Of a stretch of DNA of 51,648 nt, positions 1 to 9,539 are shown in pieces. The notes beneath the pieces were generated by a model that was given only the letters and a program-made list of their open reading frames with translations, did no database searches and was not told the DNA's origin. The DNA is from Gaiellales bacterium (GTDB lineage Bacteria; Actinomycetota; Thermoleophilia; RBG-16-64-13), in contig JAAYAL010000012.1 of the NCBI GenBank assembly GCA_012719395.1, positions 1 through 51,648 on the forward strand, given 5' to 3'. Made by a program: the position numbers and the translations under genes. Position 1 is the first letter of the stretch. Each line of letters begins with the position of its first letter.

Positions 1-1
1 C

Positions 2-124
2 CAGGAAGGCCGCGGCCAAGACGTCCTGAAGTGCACCTACTGCAACTCCTGCCGGGAGATGGAGGGTGGCTTCACCACCGTGGAGTGCATCCAGTGGAAG
101 AAGAAGGGTCAGCCGCAGGCGTAG
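2..124 (+). CDS. C-terminal fragment, probable NADH:flavin oxidoreductase (old yellow enzyme family)
   Basis: Only the last 40 codons are inside the window; the frame is open from base 2 to the TAG at 122-124. The fragment holds a Cys cluster (KCTYCNSC, then a lone Cys 17 residues later). It resembles the C-terminal cysteine-bearing tail of flavin-dependent enoate reductases of the old yellow enzyme family. An enoyl reductase would suit the acyl-CoA genes that follow 36 bases downstream. The family call rests on a short tail and is tentative; any small Cys-rich redox protein could end this way. Confidence 0.45.
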   Translation, partial: QEGRGQDVLKCTYCNSCREMEGGFTTVECIQWKKKGQPQA

Positions 125-160
125 CCGGGATCTAAGAGCAACAGGAGAAAGAGAGACTCA

Positions 161-1825
<1,665 letters not shown>

Positions 1826-1895
1826 GCGACGACGGCAAAGGGGGCGGGGCCATGGCGGTCCCGCCCCTCGCATATAGAAGAGAAAGAAGGAAGAG

Positions 1896-2648
1896 ATGGG
1901 ACTGGAAGGCAAAGTAGCCCTGGTCACCGGCGGGGCATTCGGGATCGGTAAGGCCATCGCCACCCGTCTGCTGCAGGACGGTGCGGCTGTGGCCATCCTG
2001 GACATTGACCTGGCCAAGGCCCAGGAGACGGTGTCCGAGTTGGAGCAGGGCGGCGGCAAGGTGATGGCCGTCCAGTGCGACGTCACCAGCGTGCAGAGCG
2101 CCAAAGACGCCGTGGCTGCTGTAGCACGGACCATGGGCTCGCCGGATATCTTGGTCAACAACGCCGGTGTGGACAAGCAGCAACTATTCGTGGAGACGGA
2201 TGAGAAGCTGTGGGACTGGATGATCTCCATCAACTACAAGGGCTTCTTGGTAGCCACGCACGCCACCATCCCCTACATGATCGAGAAGAAGAGCGGCATC
2301 ATCGTCAACCTGGGCTCTGACGCCGGCCGTATCGGCAACGCGCGCGAAGTGGTGTACTCGGGTACCAAGGCGGCCGTGATGGCTTCCACCAAGGCGCTGG
2401 CGCAGGAACTGGCCCGCTTCAACATCCGCGTGAATGCCGTGTCACCCGGCCCCATCCAGGCCACCGCGCTTCTCTCCGGCCTCTTCGAGGGTGAGATCGG
2501 CGAGAGGATTGCCAAGGTTGTGCCCATGAAGCGCCTGGGTCAACCCGAGGAAGTGGCGGCAGTGGTGTCGTTCTTCTGCTCGGAGGACTCGCGGTACCTG
2601 ACCGGCCAAGTTCTGTCCATCGACGGTGGCCTCACCATGATCGGCTAA
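1896..2648 (+). CDS. SDR-family oxidoreductase (3-oxoacyl reductase or 3-hydroxyacyl-CoA dehydrogenase type)
   Basis: A 250-residue classical short-chain dehydrogenase. It has the N-terminal nucleotide-binding motif TGGAFGIG, the structural NNAG motif and the catalytic Ser141, Tyr154 and Lys158 (YSGTK). The C-terminus has the usual LTGQVLSIDGG signature. Length matches FabG-like proteins. An SD (AGAAGGAAGAG) directly precedes the ATG. It sits 70 bases after the acyl-CoA ligase and 10 bases before the acyl-CoA dehydrogenase, so it most likely oxidises a hydroxyacyl-CoA (or reduces a ketoacyl-CoA) in the same pathway. The cofactor was not determined. Confidence 0.9.
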   Translation: MGLEGKVALVTGGAFGIGKAIATRLLQDGAAVAILDIDLAKAQETVSELEQGGGKVMAVQCDVTSVQSAKDAVAAVARTMGSPDILVNNAGVDKQQLFVETDEKLWDWMISINYKGFLVATHATIPYMIEKKSGIIVNLGSDAGRIGNAREVVYSGTKAAVMASTKALAQELARFNIRVNAVSPGPIQATALLSGLFEGEIGERIAKVVPMKRLGQPEEVAAVVSFFCSEDSRYLTGQVLSIDGGLTMIG

Positions 2649-2658
2649 GGGGGAACGA

Positions 2659-3789
2659 ATGGATTTTGGCCTCACTCCGGAACTCCTCGACCTCAAGGCG
2701 CAGTACCGGGAATGGGTGCACGGCACCCTGGATCCCCTGTGCGAGCCCATGGAGGAAGAGGAGCGCCTGCCGGACGCCCTGGTAGAGGAGTTGCGGCACG
2801 GGAAGCTTCGCTTCTTCGGCCTCACCATCCCCAAGGAATACGGCGGCGAGGGTTGGGCGGCGGGCAAGTGGCTGCCGGTGCTGGAAGAGATCGCGCGCGG
2901 CTACGCCATGTGCCGCATGATCGCCCATACCATGAACGGTCTCTTCTGGCGTCCGCTGTACGACCACGGCACAGAGGAACAGCGGCGGAAGTACCTGCCT
3001 AAGCTGGCGACCGGCGAGATCTGGGCGGCCAACGCCCTGACCGAGCCTGAAGGCGGCACGGGGCGGGACATCAACGCCACAACCACCAAGGACGGTGAGT
3101 ACTACATCCTGAGCGGCCACAAGTGGCTCATCACTCAGTTCCCGGAGTACACCAAGCTGTTCTACTGCTTCGCGGCTACGGAAGAGGGCATGACCTGCTT
3201 CTTGGTGGATGCGCCGGATGAAGGACTCGTCCTGGAGCCCATGAAGCGCATGATGGGCTGCCGGGGCCCGCGGCACTACAACGTGTACTACAGAGACCTG
3301 CGTGTGCATGAGTCGCAGATCCTGGGCGAAAAGGGAAGGGGGTTGGATATTGCGTTAGGCATGCTGCATCTCAGTCGGGTTTCGATCGCCTACTGCGGAG
3401 TGGGGACCGCCCAGCGCATGCTGGACCTGGCGGTTGCCTACGCCAAGAAGCGGATGACCTTCGGAAAGCTTCTGTCGACGCGGCAGGCCATCCAGAGCAA
3501 CGTGGCGCAGATGGCCACCGAGATCGAGGCCACGCGGCTGCTGGCCGCCAAGGCGGCCTGGAAGTTCGACCAGGGGCTCGACATGGTGGTGGATGCCAGC
3601 ATGGCCAAGATGTTCTCAGAGCAGATGACCATGCGCGTGGCGGAGATGGCTCTGCGCATGCACGGCGGCGTGGGCTTCACCGAGGCCTACCCGCTGGAGC
3701 GGCACTTCCGCGATTGCCGTTCCTTCCACTTTGAGGAGGGGACAGAAGAGATTCAGAAACTGCTCATCGCTCGTAGTCTATTGAAGTAG
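2659..3789 (+). CDS. acyl-CoA dehydrogenase
   Basis: A 376-residue FAD-dependent alpha,beta-dehydrogenase of acyl-CoA thioesters. The middle domain has the TEPEGGTGRD type of flavin/substrate loop near residues 130-140. The C-terminal domain ends with MHGGVGFTEAYPLERHFRD and EEGTEEIQ. Glu360, just before Gly-Thr, is in the place of the catalytic base of medium-chain acyl-CoA dehydrogenase. The ATG follows GGGGGAACGA. It is the third gene of the catabolic set, ten bases after the dehydrogenase gene. Electrons would go to an electron-transfer flavoprotein that is not encoded in this window. Confidence 0.92.
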   Translation: MDFGLTPELLDLKAQYREWVHGTLDPLCEPMEEEERLPDALVEELRHGKLRFFGLTIPKEYGGEGWAAGKWLPVLEEIARGYAMCRMIAHTMNGLFWRPLYDHGTEEQRRKYLPKLATGEIWAANALTEPEGGTGRDINATTTKDGEYYILSGHKWLITQFPEYTKLFYCFAATEEGMTCFLVDAPDEGLVLEPMKRMMGCRGPRHYNVYYRDLRVHESQILGEKGRGLDIALGMLHLSRVSIAYCGVGTAQRMLDLAVAYAKKRMTFGKLLSTRQAIQSNVAQMATEIEATRLLAAKAAWKFDQGLDMVVDASMAKMFSEQMTMRVAEMALRMHGGVGFTEAYPLERHFRDCRSFHFEEGTEEIQKLLIARSLLK

Positions 3790-3856
3790 GGGCGGCCGCC
3801 ATGGGGAGCGGCACCTCGAACATACAACACCGGGATCACCGTGAAGGGGTTGGATA

Positions 3857-5563
3857 ATGGCAAACTCGTTCGATAAGAGTGTCTCAGCACTCAGAACCCT
3901 CCGTCCGAATGACGCGTTCGACAAGAGCATCTTCTGGTTCAGGGATGATCTTCATCAGCCCTACACCATTTCACCCATGGGCATGACCACGATCCAGGCT
4001 CACCACTCCTGGTCCTACCACTACGCTGCAGCCGCTACCTCTCTGCCGCCGTCGAAAGGCGCGCACGTCAAGATGTTCGAAGGCCGGGTGTACCTGGGCT
4101 TCGCCGAGATCTCGGATCCCAAGGAAATCGAGTCTCGGGCGGCCAAGCACGGCGAGCTGGTCGAGTACTGCATCGACAACTGGGAGAGCTACTACCGGGA
4201 ACTGATCGGCGAGGTACAGCGCAATCTTGACACCCTCAACGGTGTGGATACCGACAAGCTGATCCTCGAACATCTCTACGAGCATCTGCTGCGCGCGGAG
4301 AGGCTCAACCGGCGCAATTGGGAGATCCACTTCAGCCTCATGTACCCGGCGGACTCCGTCTACTTTGCCTTCTTGGAGTTTCTTTCCAAGCACGGGGTGG
4401 AGGAGAAGGACGCCATAGTCATGGTGCGGGGCTTCGACAGCATCGCCACCCGCACCGACGAGGAGCTGTGGAACCTGGCCAACATGGCCAACTCCTGCTC
4501 GGCCCGGAAGATCATCGAGGACAACCCCGCAGATGCCATCCTTGCCAAGATGCGTCCGGTCGACGGTTGTGGCCAGTGGCTGGAGAAGTTCCAGCACTTC
4601 CTGGAGATCTACGGCCGTCGCGTGGTGGCCGCTCACCTCGACGTTTCCACGCCCACGTGGATCGAAGATCCCACGCCGGTGCTGGACACCATTCGCAGCT
4701 ACTTCACCCGTGTAGACCAGAAGTGGGACTTCTTCGGGGAGAAGCAGAAGATCGTTGAGCAGCGGAAGGAAGCGGTGGCTGCTTTCGAGGCCACGCTGTC
4801 TGAGGAGGAGAAGCCTGTCTTCCGGCGCCTGCTGAAGGCCGCCGAGGGTGTGTACATGTTCCAGGAGGATCACGGCTTCTACATTGACCAGGGGTCCACG
4901 GCCTGCATGCGCTACGCGGCCATGGCCTGCGGTAAGCGGCTGTACCGTCGCGGTCTACTGAAGGAGATCGACGATGTCATGTGGCTCAGCTACAACGAGC
5001 TGCGTGAGTGCATGGAGATGCTGGTGCGCAACGTGGAGGCGGCGGTGTATCACTACGCTGCCCTCATCCCGGGCCTCATTGAGCAGCGGAAGCAAGACGC
5101 CAAGGTGGCGGAAGGCATCGAGTCGCCGCTGACCTTCGGCACGCTGCCCGAGCATGTGCGCGACCCGATCGCCATCAAGGTGTTCGGCATCCAGGACGAG
5201 TTGCTGCATCCCAAGGGCGAGAAGGTTGTGGCCGAGCGCCTGGAAGGCTTCCCCGGCGCTCCGGGCTTGGCTGAAGGGCCGGCCCGGGTGGTGCGCGACT
5301 ACAAGGAGTTCCAGAACGTGCAGACCGGCGAGATCCTGGTGTGCCCGTACACCGGCACCGCTTGGACGCCGCTGTTCGTCAAGATCAAGGGCGTGGTCAC
5401 CGATACCGGCGGCATGCTGACCCACGCGGCCATCGCGGCGCGCGAGTACGGCATCCCGGCAGTGGTGGGCACCTGGAATGCGACAAACTCAATCCGCGAG
5501 GGCGACATCATCCGCGTTGACGGCACCTCCGGCGTGGTTGAGATTCTGGAGCGCAAGAGCTGA
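3857..5563 (+). CDS. PEP-utilizer swivelling-domain protein lacking an ATP-grasp domain
   Basis: 568 residues. The last ~100 form a phosphohistidine swivelling ('mobile') domain of the PEP synthase/pyruvate phosphate dikinase type: GGMLTHAAIAAREYGIPAVV with His523 as the likely phospho-acceptor, then the GDIIRVDGTSGVV strand. The first ~450 residues are helical and Glu/Arg-rich. They show neither an ATP-grasp nucleotide-binding module nor a PEP/pyruvate TIM barrel that I can recognise. Swivelling-domain proteins of this size occur with aromatic-degradation genes, for example the phenylphosphate synthase subunits, where a separate subunit supplies the ATP-binding domain. No such partner is present here. 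It lies 67 bases after the acyl-CoA dehydrogenase and probably belongs to the same unit. Function beyond phosphoryl transfer is not known. Confidence 0.75.
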   Translation: MANSFDKSVSALRTLRPNDAFDKSIFWFRDDLHQPYTISPMGMTTIQAHHSWSYHYAAAATSLPPSKGAHVKMFEGRVYLGFAEISDPKEIESRAAKHGELVEYCIDNWESYYRELIGEVQRNLDTLNGVDTDKLILEHLYEHLLRAERLNRRNWEIHFSLMYPADSVYFAFLEFLSKHGVEEKDAIVMVRGFDSIATRTDEELWNLANMANSCSARKIIEDNPADAILAKMRPVDGCGQWLEKFQHFLEIYGRRVVAAHLDVSTPTWIEDPTPVLDTIRSYFTRVDQKWDFFGEKQKIVEQRKEAVAAFEATLSEEEKPVFRRLLKAAEGVYMFQEDHGFYIDQGSTACMRYAAMACGKRLYRRGLLKEIDDVMWLSYNELRECMEMLVRNVEAAVYHYAALIPGLIEQRKQDAKVAEGIESPLTFGTLPEHVRDPIAIKVFGIQDELLHPKGEKVVAERLEGFPGAPGLAEGPARVVRDYKEFQNVQTGEILVCPYTGTAWTPLFVKIKGVVTDTGGMLTHAAIAAREYGIPAVVGTWNATNSIREGDIIRVDGTSGVVEILERKS

Positions 5564-5579
5564 GATCGGCAAGAGGGAA

Positions 5580-5607
5580 GCGGCGGGCCGGTGTACCGGC
5601 CCGCCGC
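5580..5607. repeat. 13-bp perfect inverted repeat between two genes
   Basis: Arms 5580-5592 and 5595-5607 are perfectly complementary (GCGGCGGGCCGGT and its complement), so the RNA would fold into a very stable GC hairpin. No U-run follows, so it is not a classical intrinsic terminator. It may attenuate or protect the message between the swivelling-domain gene and the membrane-protein gene. Confidence 0.6.
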
Positions 5608-5673
5608 CAACGGCTTGCCGTACCGGTTCTATTTTGTAGGGAGTACTACATTCAGCTTTAGGGGGTTACCCAA

Positions 5674-6804
5674 ATGAGTTTTCCAAAGGCGTTGATCAGA
5701 TGGATCATCGTCGTGGCCGTCGGCTGGCTCTTCATGTTCCTCACCCCCGGACAATGGTTTGTCAATTGGTACATTCCCATGTCGTTCTTCCTGCTCATGG
5801 GCACTGTCACCTTTGGCGTCATTGGTCTGGGGTGGCCTTTCGCGGCACCGGGCGGATCGTGGAAGCCCGGGACCAATCGCTGGGTCACCGGCATCCTGAT
5901 GACCATCGTTTGGATTGTGTTCGCGCTCATCATGACCGCGATAGAGACGTGGATCTGGCCGGGAAACCCGCTTTCGGGGGCGGCCAGCCCGGAGGGCGTG
6001 CCCGGCAATTACGGCGCGTGGGCCGGGATTGGCGTGTTCACAGCCACTCTATGGTACGCGTTCATCGGCATCGAGCCTCGTCCCTACGGCCCTGCCAAGT
6101 CGTGGGCTAACTGGTTGCTTTCCAGCTGTGTCATCCTGGTGGTCGCGGCGCTGATGTTCATCCTTTGTGTGCACTATGATCCCACGGTGGAAGGCATGGC
6201 CAAAGCTTCCTGGCTGCCTCACGGCGTGTGGTTCGGCGGCGACTGGATGGCTCTGTGCGTGTGGATCATCGTGTTCATCCAGATGTTTGGTATGCCGATG
6301 GTCTTCCAGGGCTGGCCCTGGTACAAGCTGGGGCAGCCGGCGTATCCCATCGTGAACACGGTGTGGGTCATCGCTTTGGGCTACGTGTTCTGGAGATGGG
6401 TGATGCCGGGCCTGTTCCCGGATAGCACCACTTTCACGTGGGGTGCCATCGGAGCCTCCGTGATCGGCTGGTCGCTCATGAGCTCCATCGCCTTCGAGTT
6501 CTGGCCCTTCGCGCGCCTCAAGCAACCGGCTCGCGGTGTGGCCATGTTCATCCTGTGGCAGTTGATCGTGCCTGCGCTGTGGATCATGCTCATCCGGTGG
6601 GTCATTGGCCCGCCGATCCTCACTCACCTCAACGATGCGTTTGGGGGACCGGCCATGGATATCAACCTGGTCACGGCCTTCTTCACGCTCCATGTGACGG
6701 CCATCGTGCTGTTGATCCACAACTTCTTCTACATGCGTGTGCCGCTGTCCATTCCCGGCCCGCCGCTGGGCCCGGAGGAGATTCCGCCGGCTCCGGCGAA
6801 GTAG
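5674..6804 (+). CDS. Trp-rich polytopic membrane protein, about ten TM helices
   Basis: 376 residues with roughly ten hydrophobic segments (about residues 8-28, 32-55, 70-95, 110-130, 145-170, 185-210, 222-245, 250-275, 285-308 and 325-350). It is unusually rich in tryptophan, with many Trp at helix ends. The C-terminus is a short Pro-rich cytosolic tail. I do not recognise the family: no transporter signature, no quinone or haem motif stands out. It is the last gene of the catabolic cluster, after the swivelling-domain protein and before a strong terminator, so a role in uptake of the substrate or in a membrane-bound step of the pathway is a reasonable guess only. The SD is GGGGG, about 9 bases before the ATG. 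Confidence 0.7.
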   Translation: MSFPKALIRWIIVVAVGWLFMFLTPGQWFVNWYIPMSFFLLMGTVTFGVIGLGWPFAAPGGSWKPGTNRWVTGILMTIVWIVFALIMTAIETWIWPGNPLSGAASPEGVPGNYGAWAGIGVFTATLWYAFIGIEPRPYGPAKSWANWLLSSCVILVVAALMFILCVHYDPTVEGMAKASWLPHGVWFGGDWMALCVWIIVFIQMFGMPMVFQGWPWYKLGQPAYPIVNTVWVIALGYVFWRWVMPGLFPDSTTFTWGAIGASVIGWSLMSSIAFEFWPFARLKQPARGVAMFILWQLIVPALWIMLIRWVIGPPILTHLNDAFGGPAMDINLVTAFFTLHVTAIVLLIHNFFYMRVPLSIPGPPLGPEEIPPAPAK

Positions 6805-6866
6805 ACGCCTTCCTGAACCGCTGCATCGCATTCCTGCGGGGTGGCGGGTGGACAGGCAGGATGTGG

Positions 6867-6900
6867 GAGGCCCCTGCCGCCGGAAGGCGGCAGGGGCCTC
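6867..6900. terminator. strong bidirectional hairpin terminator
   Basis: A perfect 15-bp stem (6867-6881 with 6886-6900) closed by a GGAA tetraloop of the GNRA type. It lies between the plus-strand membrane gene ending at 6804 and the minus-strand gene ending at 6975, where a shared terminator is expected. The U-tract is poor (GGCGTTTCGG on the plus strand). Confidence 0.75.
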
Positions 6901-6974
6901 GGCGTTTCGGCGGGGTGCCACGGTCCTCGAGGACGGTGCGGTCCACCGCGCGGCCCACTGAGGAGGGGTAGAGG

Positions 6975-7412
6975 CTACTGAGGCGCGGCGCAGTTGGGAC
7001 AGGTCACGGCTTCCTCGGGGATCGCGGTGCCGCAGTAGCGGCACTCCTTGTGGGCCGAAACTCTCGGGATGGCCGGCGTCTGGAGCGCAGCCTGCGCGGC
7101 GGCCTCCTGCCTGCGCTGCGTGGTTGTCACCACCAGCATGACAATCATGCCTGCCAGTGGGAAGAAGAAGCTGACCGCCGCCCACAGCCAGGGGCCGCCG
7201 GGCGCCCCCGTGCGCTTGGCCATCACTGCGGCCAGGATGGCGAACAGCACGGGGAAGGCGAGGAAGATGAAGGCGGAGGCGGAGAGAGACAGGGCGGTCG
7301 CCCATCCCTCGGAGCCGAACACGAACAGGTAGCCGGCGATGCCCACAACCACTGCCAGGACCACCACCGATACGACGCCCAGTGCCACCTTGCCACCTCT
7401 GGCTGCGACCAT
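6975..7412 (-). CDS. small membrane protein with C-terminal zinc ribbon
   Basis: 145 residues. Three hydrophobic stretches (about residues 8-32, 40-64 and 75-96) are followed by a short basic/Gln-Ala segment and a C-terminal zinc ribbon, CRYCGTAIPEEAVTCPNC, near residues 124-141. Zinc-ribbon membrane proteins of this kind are common and uncharacterised in Gram-positive bacteria; the ribbon would be cytosolic. It is transcribed away from the subtilase gene, with only about 30 bases between the two proposed starts, so the control regions overlap. Function unknown. Confidence 0.7.
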   Translation of the reverse strand: MVAARGGKVALGVVSVVVLAVVVGIAGYLFVFGSEGWATALSLSASAFIFLAFPVLFAILAAVMAKRTGAPGGPWLWAAVSFFFPLAGMIVMLVVTTTQRRQEAAAQAALQTPAIPRVSAHKECRYCGTAIPEEAVTCPNCAAPQ

Positions 7413-7441
7413 GCGGTTGCCTCCGTGTTACCCTTCGTTTG

Positions 7442-9475
7442 ATGCTTGCACAGCATATCTCAGGTGCCCGTCGTTGCCGACGCCGCATGGCCGGTGCGGT
7501 GGGGTTGGTCATGGCGTTATTGATCTGGTGGAGCGGGGTGGCGCCGTTCGCACCTGAGGTTGCCACCGGGTCGGAAGCTCCACACGTGCAGCAGGTGAAG
7601 CCCGTGGGGAAGTCGCGGGGAGCGGTGGAGGCCGTCGCGCGGAAGTCGGCGTCGCGCGCGGTCAAAACGGCCTTGGGCGTCGCGTCTGCCACCGAGGATC
7701 CCACTTATTTCCTCAAACTGGAGGACGGCGTCAGCAGACTCCCTGAGGGTGCGCTGGACGTCCTTGGCTTGAAGGTGACGCACTGGTTTGCGCACAGCAA
7801 CACGTTGGCCCTGGAAGCGGTTGCTGTTGGTTCTGGGGAGACGGCGGAGCGGGGGGAGAACGGAACGGCCCTGGTTGACGCTCTGGCCGGTCTGCCGGGG
7901 GTCGTATGGGCGGAGAAGGGTCGCCCGCTGCGGGCGGCGGCTTACCCCAATGACCCCTATTATGACCAGCAGTGGAGCCTGCCGGCCTCTTGCTTCCCGG
8001 GCGCGTGGGACATCACCGTGGGCCGGGAAGGGGTGGTCATCGCCGTGCTGGACAGCGGTGTGGCCCAGGACATCCCGGATCTGGCGGACAAGATCGTGGA
8101 GCCTTACAGCACCCTGCACGAGACGGCGGAAGCGTGGGCTTGGGAGGACGTTCACGGGCACGGCTCCGGCGTGGCCGGCGTGGCTCTTGCGCAGGGGGAC
8201 AACGCGGTGGGCGTGGCTGGGGCGGCGTGGGACGTTTCGCTCATGCCCGTGCACTTCACGGATGACGGCACCGTGTGGTCGCGTGACTTCGTGGAGGCCA
8301 TTTACTACGCGGTGGACCACGGGGCTGATGTCATAAACATAAGCTACGGCTCCGACGAGTTGGTAATGGGGGAGAAGGAGGCCATCGACTACGCCTTGCA
8401 GCAGGGTGTGGTGGTGGTGGCTGCCGCCGGCAACGGCGGATCCACTTCCGGCATCCAGTATCCTGCGGCCTTCCCGGGTGTCATCGCCGTCACTTCCTGC
8501 AGCCGGGCCTACCGCAGCTCCTCCTTCTCGAACGTGGGCCTCGAAGCGGATCTGGCGGCGCCGGGAGAGGAGATCCTCGCGTACTTCGCCACGGCCCAGG
8601 AATGGGGTCTGGCCGCGCAGTCCGGGACGTCCTTTGCCTCTCCGCTGGTGGCCGGCGCCGCGGCTCTGCTCCTCAGCGAGTGCCCGGACATGACCCCAGG
8701 CGAGGTGGAGGCCTGTTTGGAGGGAGCGGCCACCGACCTGGGCGCTCCCGGCTTCGACCCGGCGTTCGGCAACGGGTTGCTCAACGCGGAGGCGGCTCTG
8801 AAGGACGCCTGTGCCGTGTCCACCACCACAACCACCGCGCCTTCCACCACGTCTACCACCGAGCGGCCTTCCACCACGACCACCAGTGTCTCCGACCCTC
8901 TCCCTGTCTCACCTTTCCCTGACGTACCCACATACCACCCCTACTTCCGGGCCATAATTGAACTGGCGAGGGGAGGCGTGGTCAACGGGCGGACGGACGG
9001 CACCTTCGGCCCGGACAGCCCCGTGATGCGGGCGCAGTTCGCGAAGATGGCCTGTGGCGGGCTGGGGGTAGTGGTCACGGAGAGCTTGGTGGCCGCGTTC
9101 CAGGACCTGGGGGCGGACGATCCCGCCTCCCTCTACCCTCACGACTACATCGCCGCTGCTGCCGCTCAGGGCATCATGCGTGGAGTGACCTCGGGCTACT
9201 TCCGCCCCTGGGATACTCTCACCCGGGCACAGATGCTGACCGCGGTGGTGCGGGCCATGCACGCGTTGCACCCCGGTGCGCTGGCGGCCCCTCCCGCGTG
9301 GTTCCAGACCGGCGTGGGCGATTTCAGCGCGGATCACTATCCCCAGTTGCGGGTGGCGGAGTACAACGGACTGTTGGACGGTCTGGTGGGTTATGGGCCG
9401 GGATGGGACCCCTGGCTGGCGGCCACCCGGGGGGAGGTGGCGGATGTCCTGTGGCGGGCGATGACGGCCTACTAG
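7442..9475 (+). CDS. secreted subtilisin-like (S8) serine protease with three SLH modules
   Basis: About 677 residues from the ATG at 7442. An in-frame ATG at 7382 would overlap the divergent gene and put 20 residues ahead of the signal peptide, so 7442 (or 7487) is preferred. The N-terminus has an Arg-rich segment then a hydrophobic signal sequence. After a pro-region come the S8 catalytic residues Asp204 (VLDSGV), His240 (HGHGSGVAG), Asn331 of the oxyanion hole (AAGNGG) and Ser397 (GTSFASP). A Thr/Ser/Pro linker (bases 8821-8893) leads to three SLH-type repeats starting with FPDV, FQDL and FSAD, two carrying the R-A-Q motif. The enzyme is probably exported and anchored to secondary cell-wall polymer. 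It may process surface proteins or degrade extracellular protein. Confidence 0.9.
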   Translation: MLAQHISGARRCRRRMAGAVGLVMALLIWWSGVAPFAPEVATGSEAPHVQQVKPVGKSRGAVEAVARKSASRAVKTALGVASATEDPTYFLKLEDGVSRLPEGALDVLGLKVTHWFAHSNTLALEAVAVGSGETAERGENGTALVDALAGLPGVVWAEKGRPLRAAAYPNDPYYDQQWSLPASCFPGAWDITVGREGVVIAVLDSGVAQDIPDLADKIVEPYSTLHETAEAWAWEDVHGHGSGVAGVALAQGDNAVGVAGAAWDVSLMPVHFTDDGTVWSRDFVEAIYYAVDHGADVINISYGSDELVMGEKEAIDYALQQGVVVVAAAGNGGSTSGIQYPAAFPGVIAVTSCSRAYRSSSFSNVGLEADLAAPGEEILAYFATAQEWGLAAQSGTSFASPLVAGAAALLLSECPDMTPGEVEACLEGAATDLGAPGFDPAFGNGLLNAEAALKDACAVSTTTTTAPSTTSTTERPSTTTTSVSDPLPVSPFPDVPTYHPYFRAIIELARGGVVNGRTDGTFGPDSPVMRAQFAKMACGGLGVVVTESLVAAFQDLGADDPASLYPHDYIAAAAAQGIMRGVTSGYFRPWDTLTRAQMLTAVVRAMHALHPGALAAPPAWFQTGVGDFSADHYPQLRVAEYNGLLDGLVGYGPGWDPWLAATRGEVADVLWRAMTAY

Positions 9476-9539
9476 CCCGGAATCCGGTGTGGAACGCGCG
9501 GAAGCGGTGGTGTCCGCGGATTGAGGAGGTGCCCGAGCG

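Noticed and set aside
7382-7441. Subtilase start at 7382
   Set aside because: It lies inside the divergent gene and places a Cys/Arg-rich stretch ahead of the signal peptide; no SD.
8821-8893. ACC-rich stretch in the subtilase gene as a tandem repeat or phase-variation tract
   Set aside because: Codons vary and no exact unit is repeated; it is simply a Thr/Ser/Pro linker.
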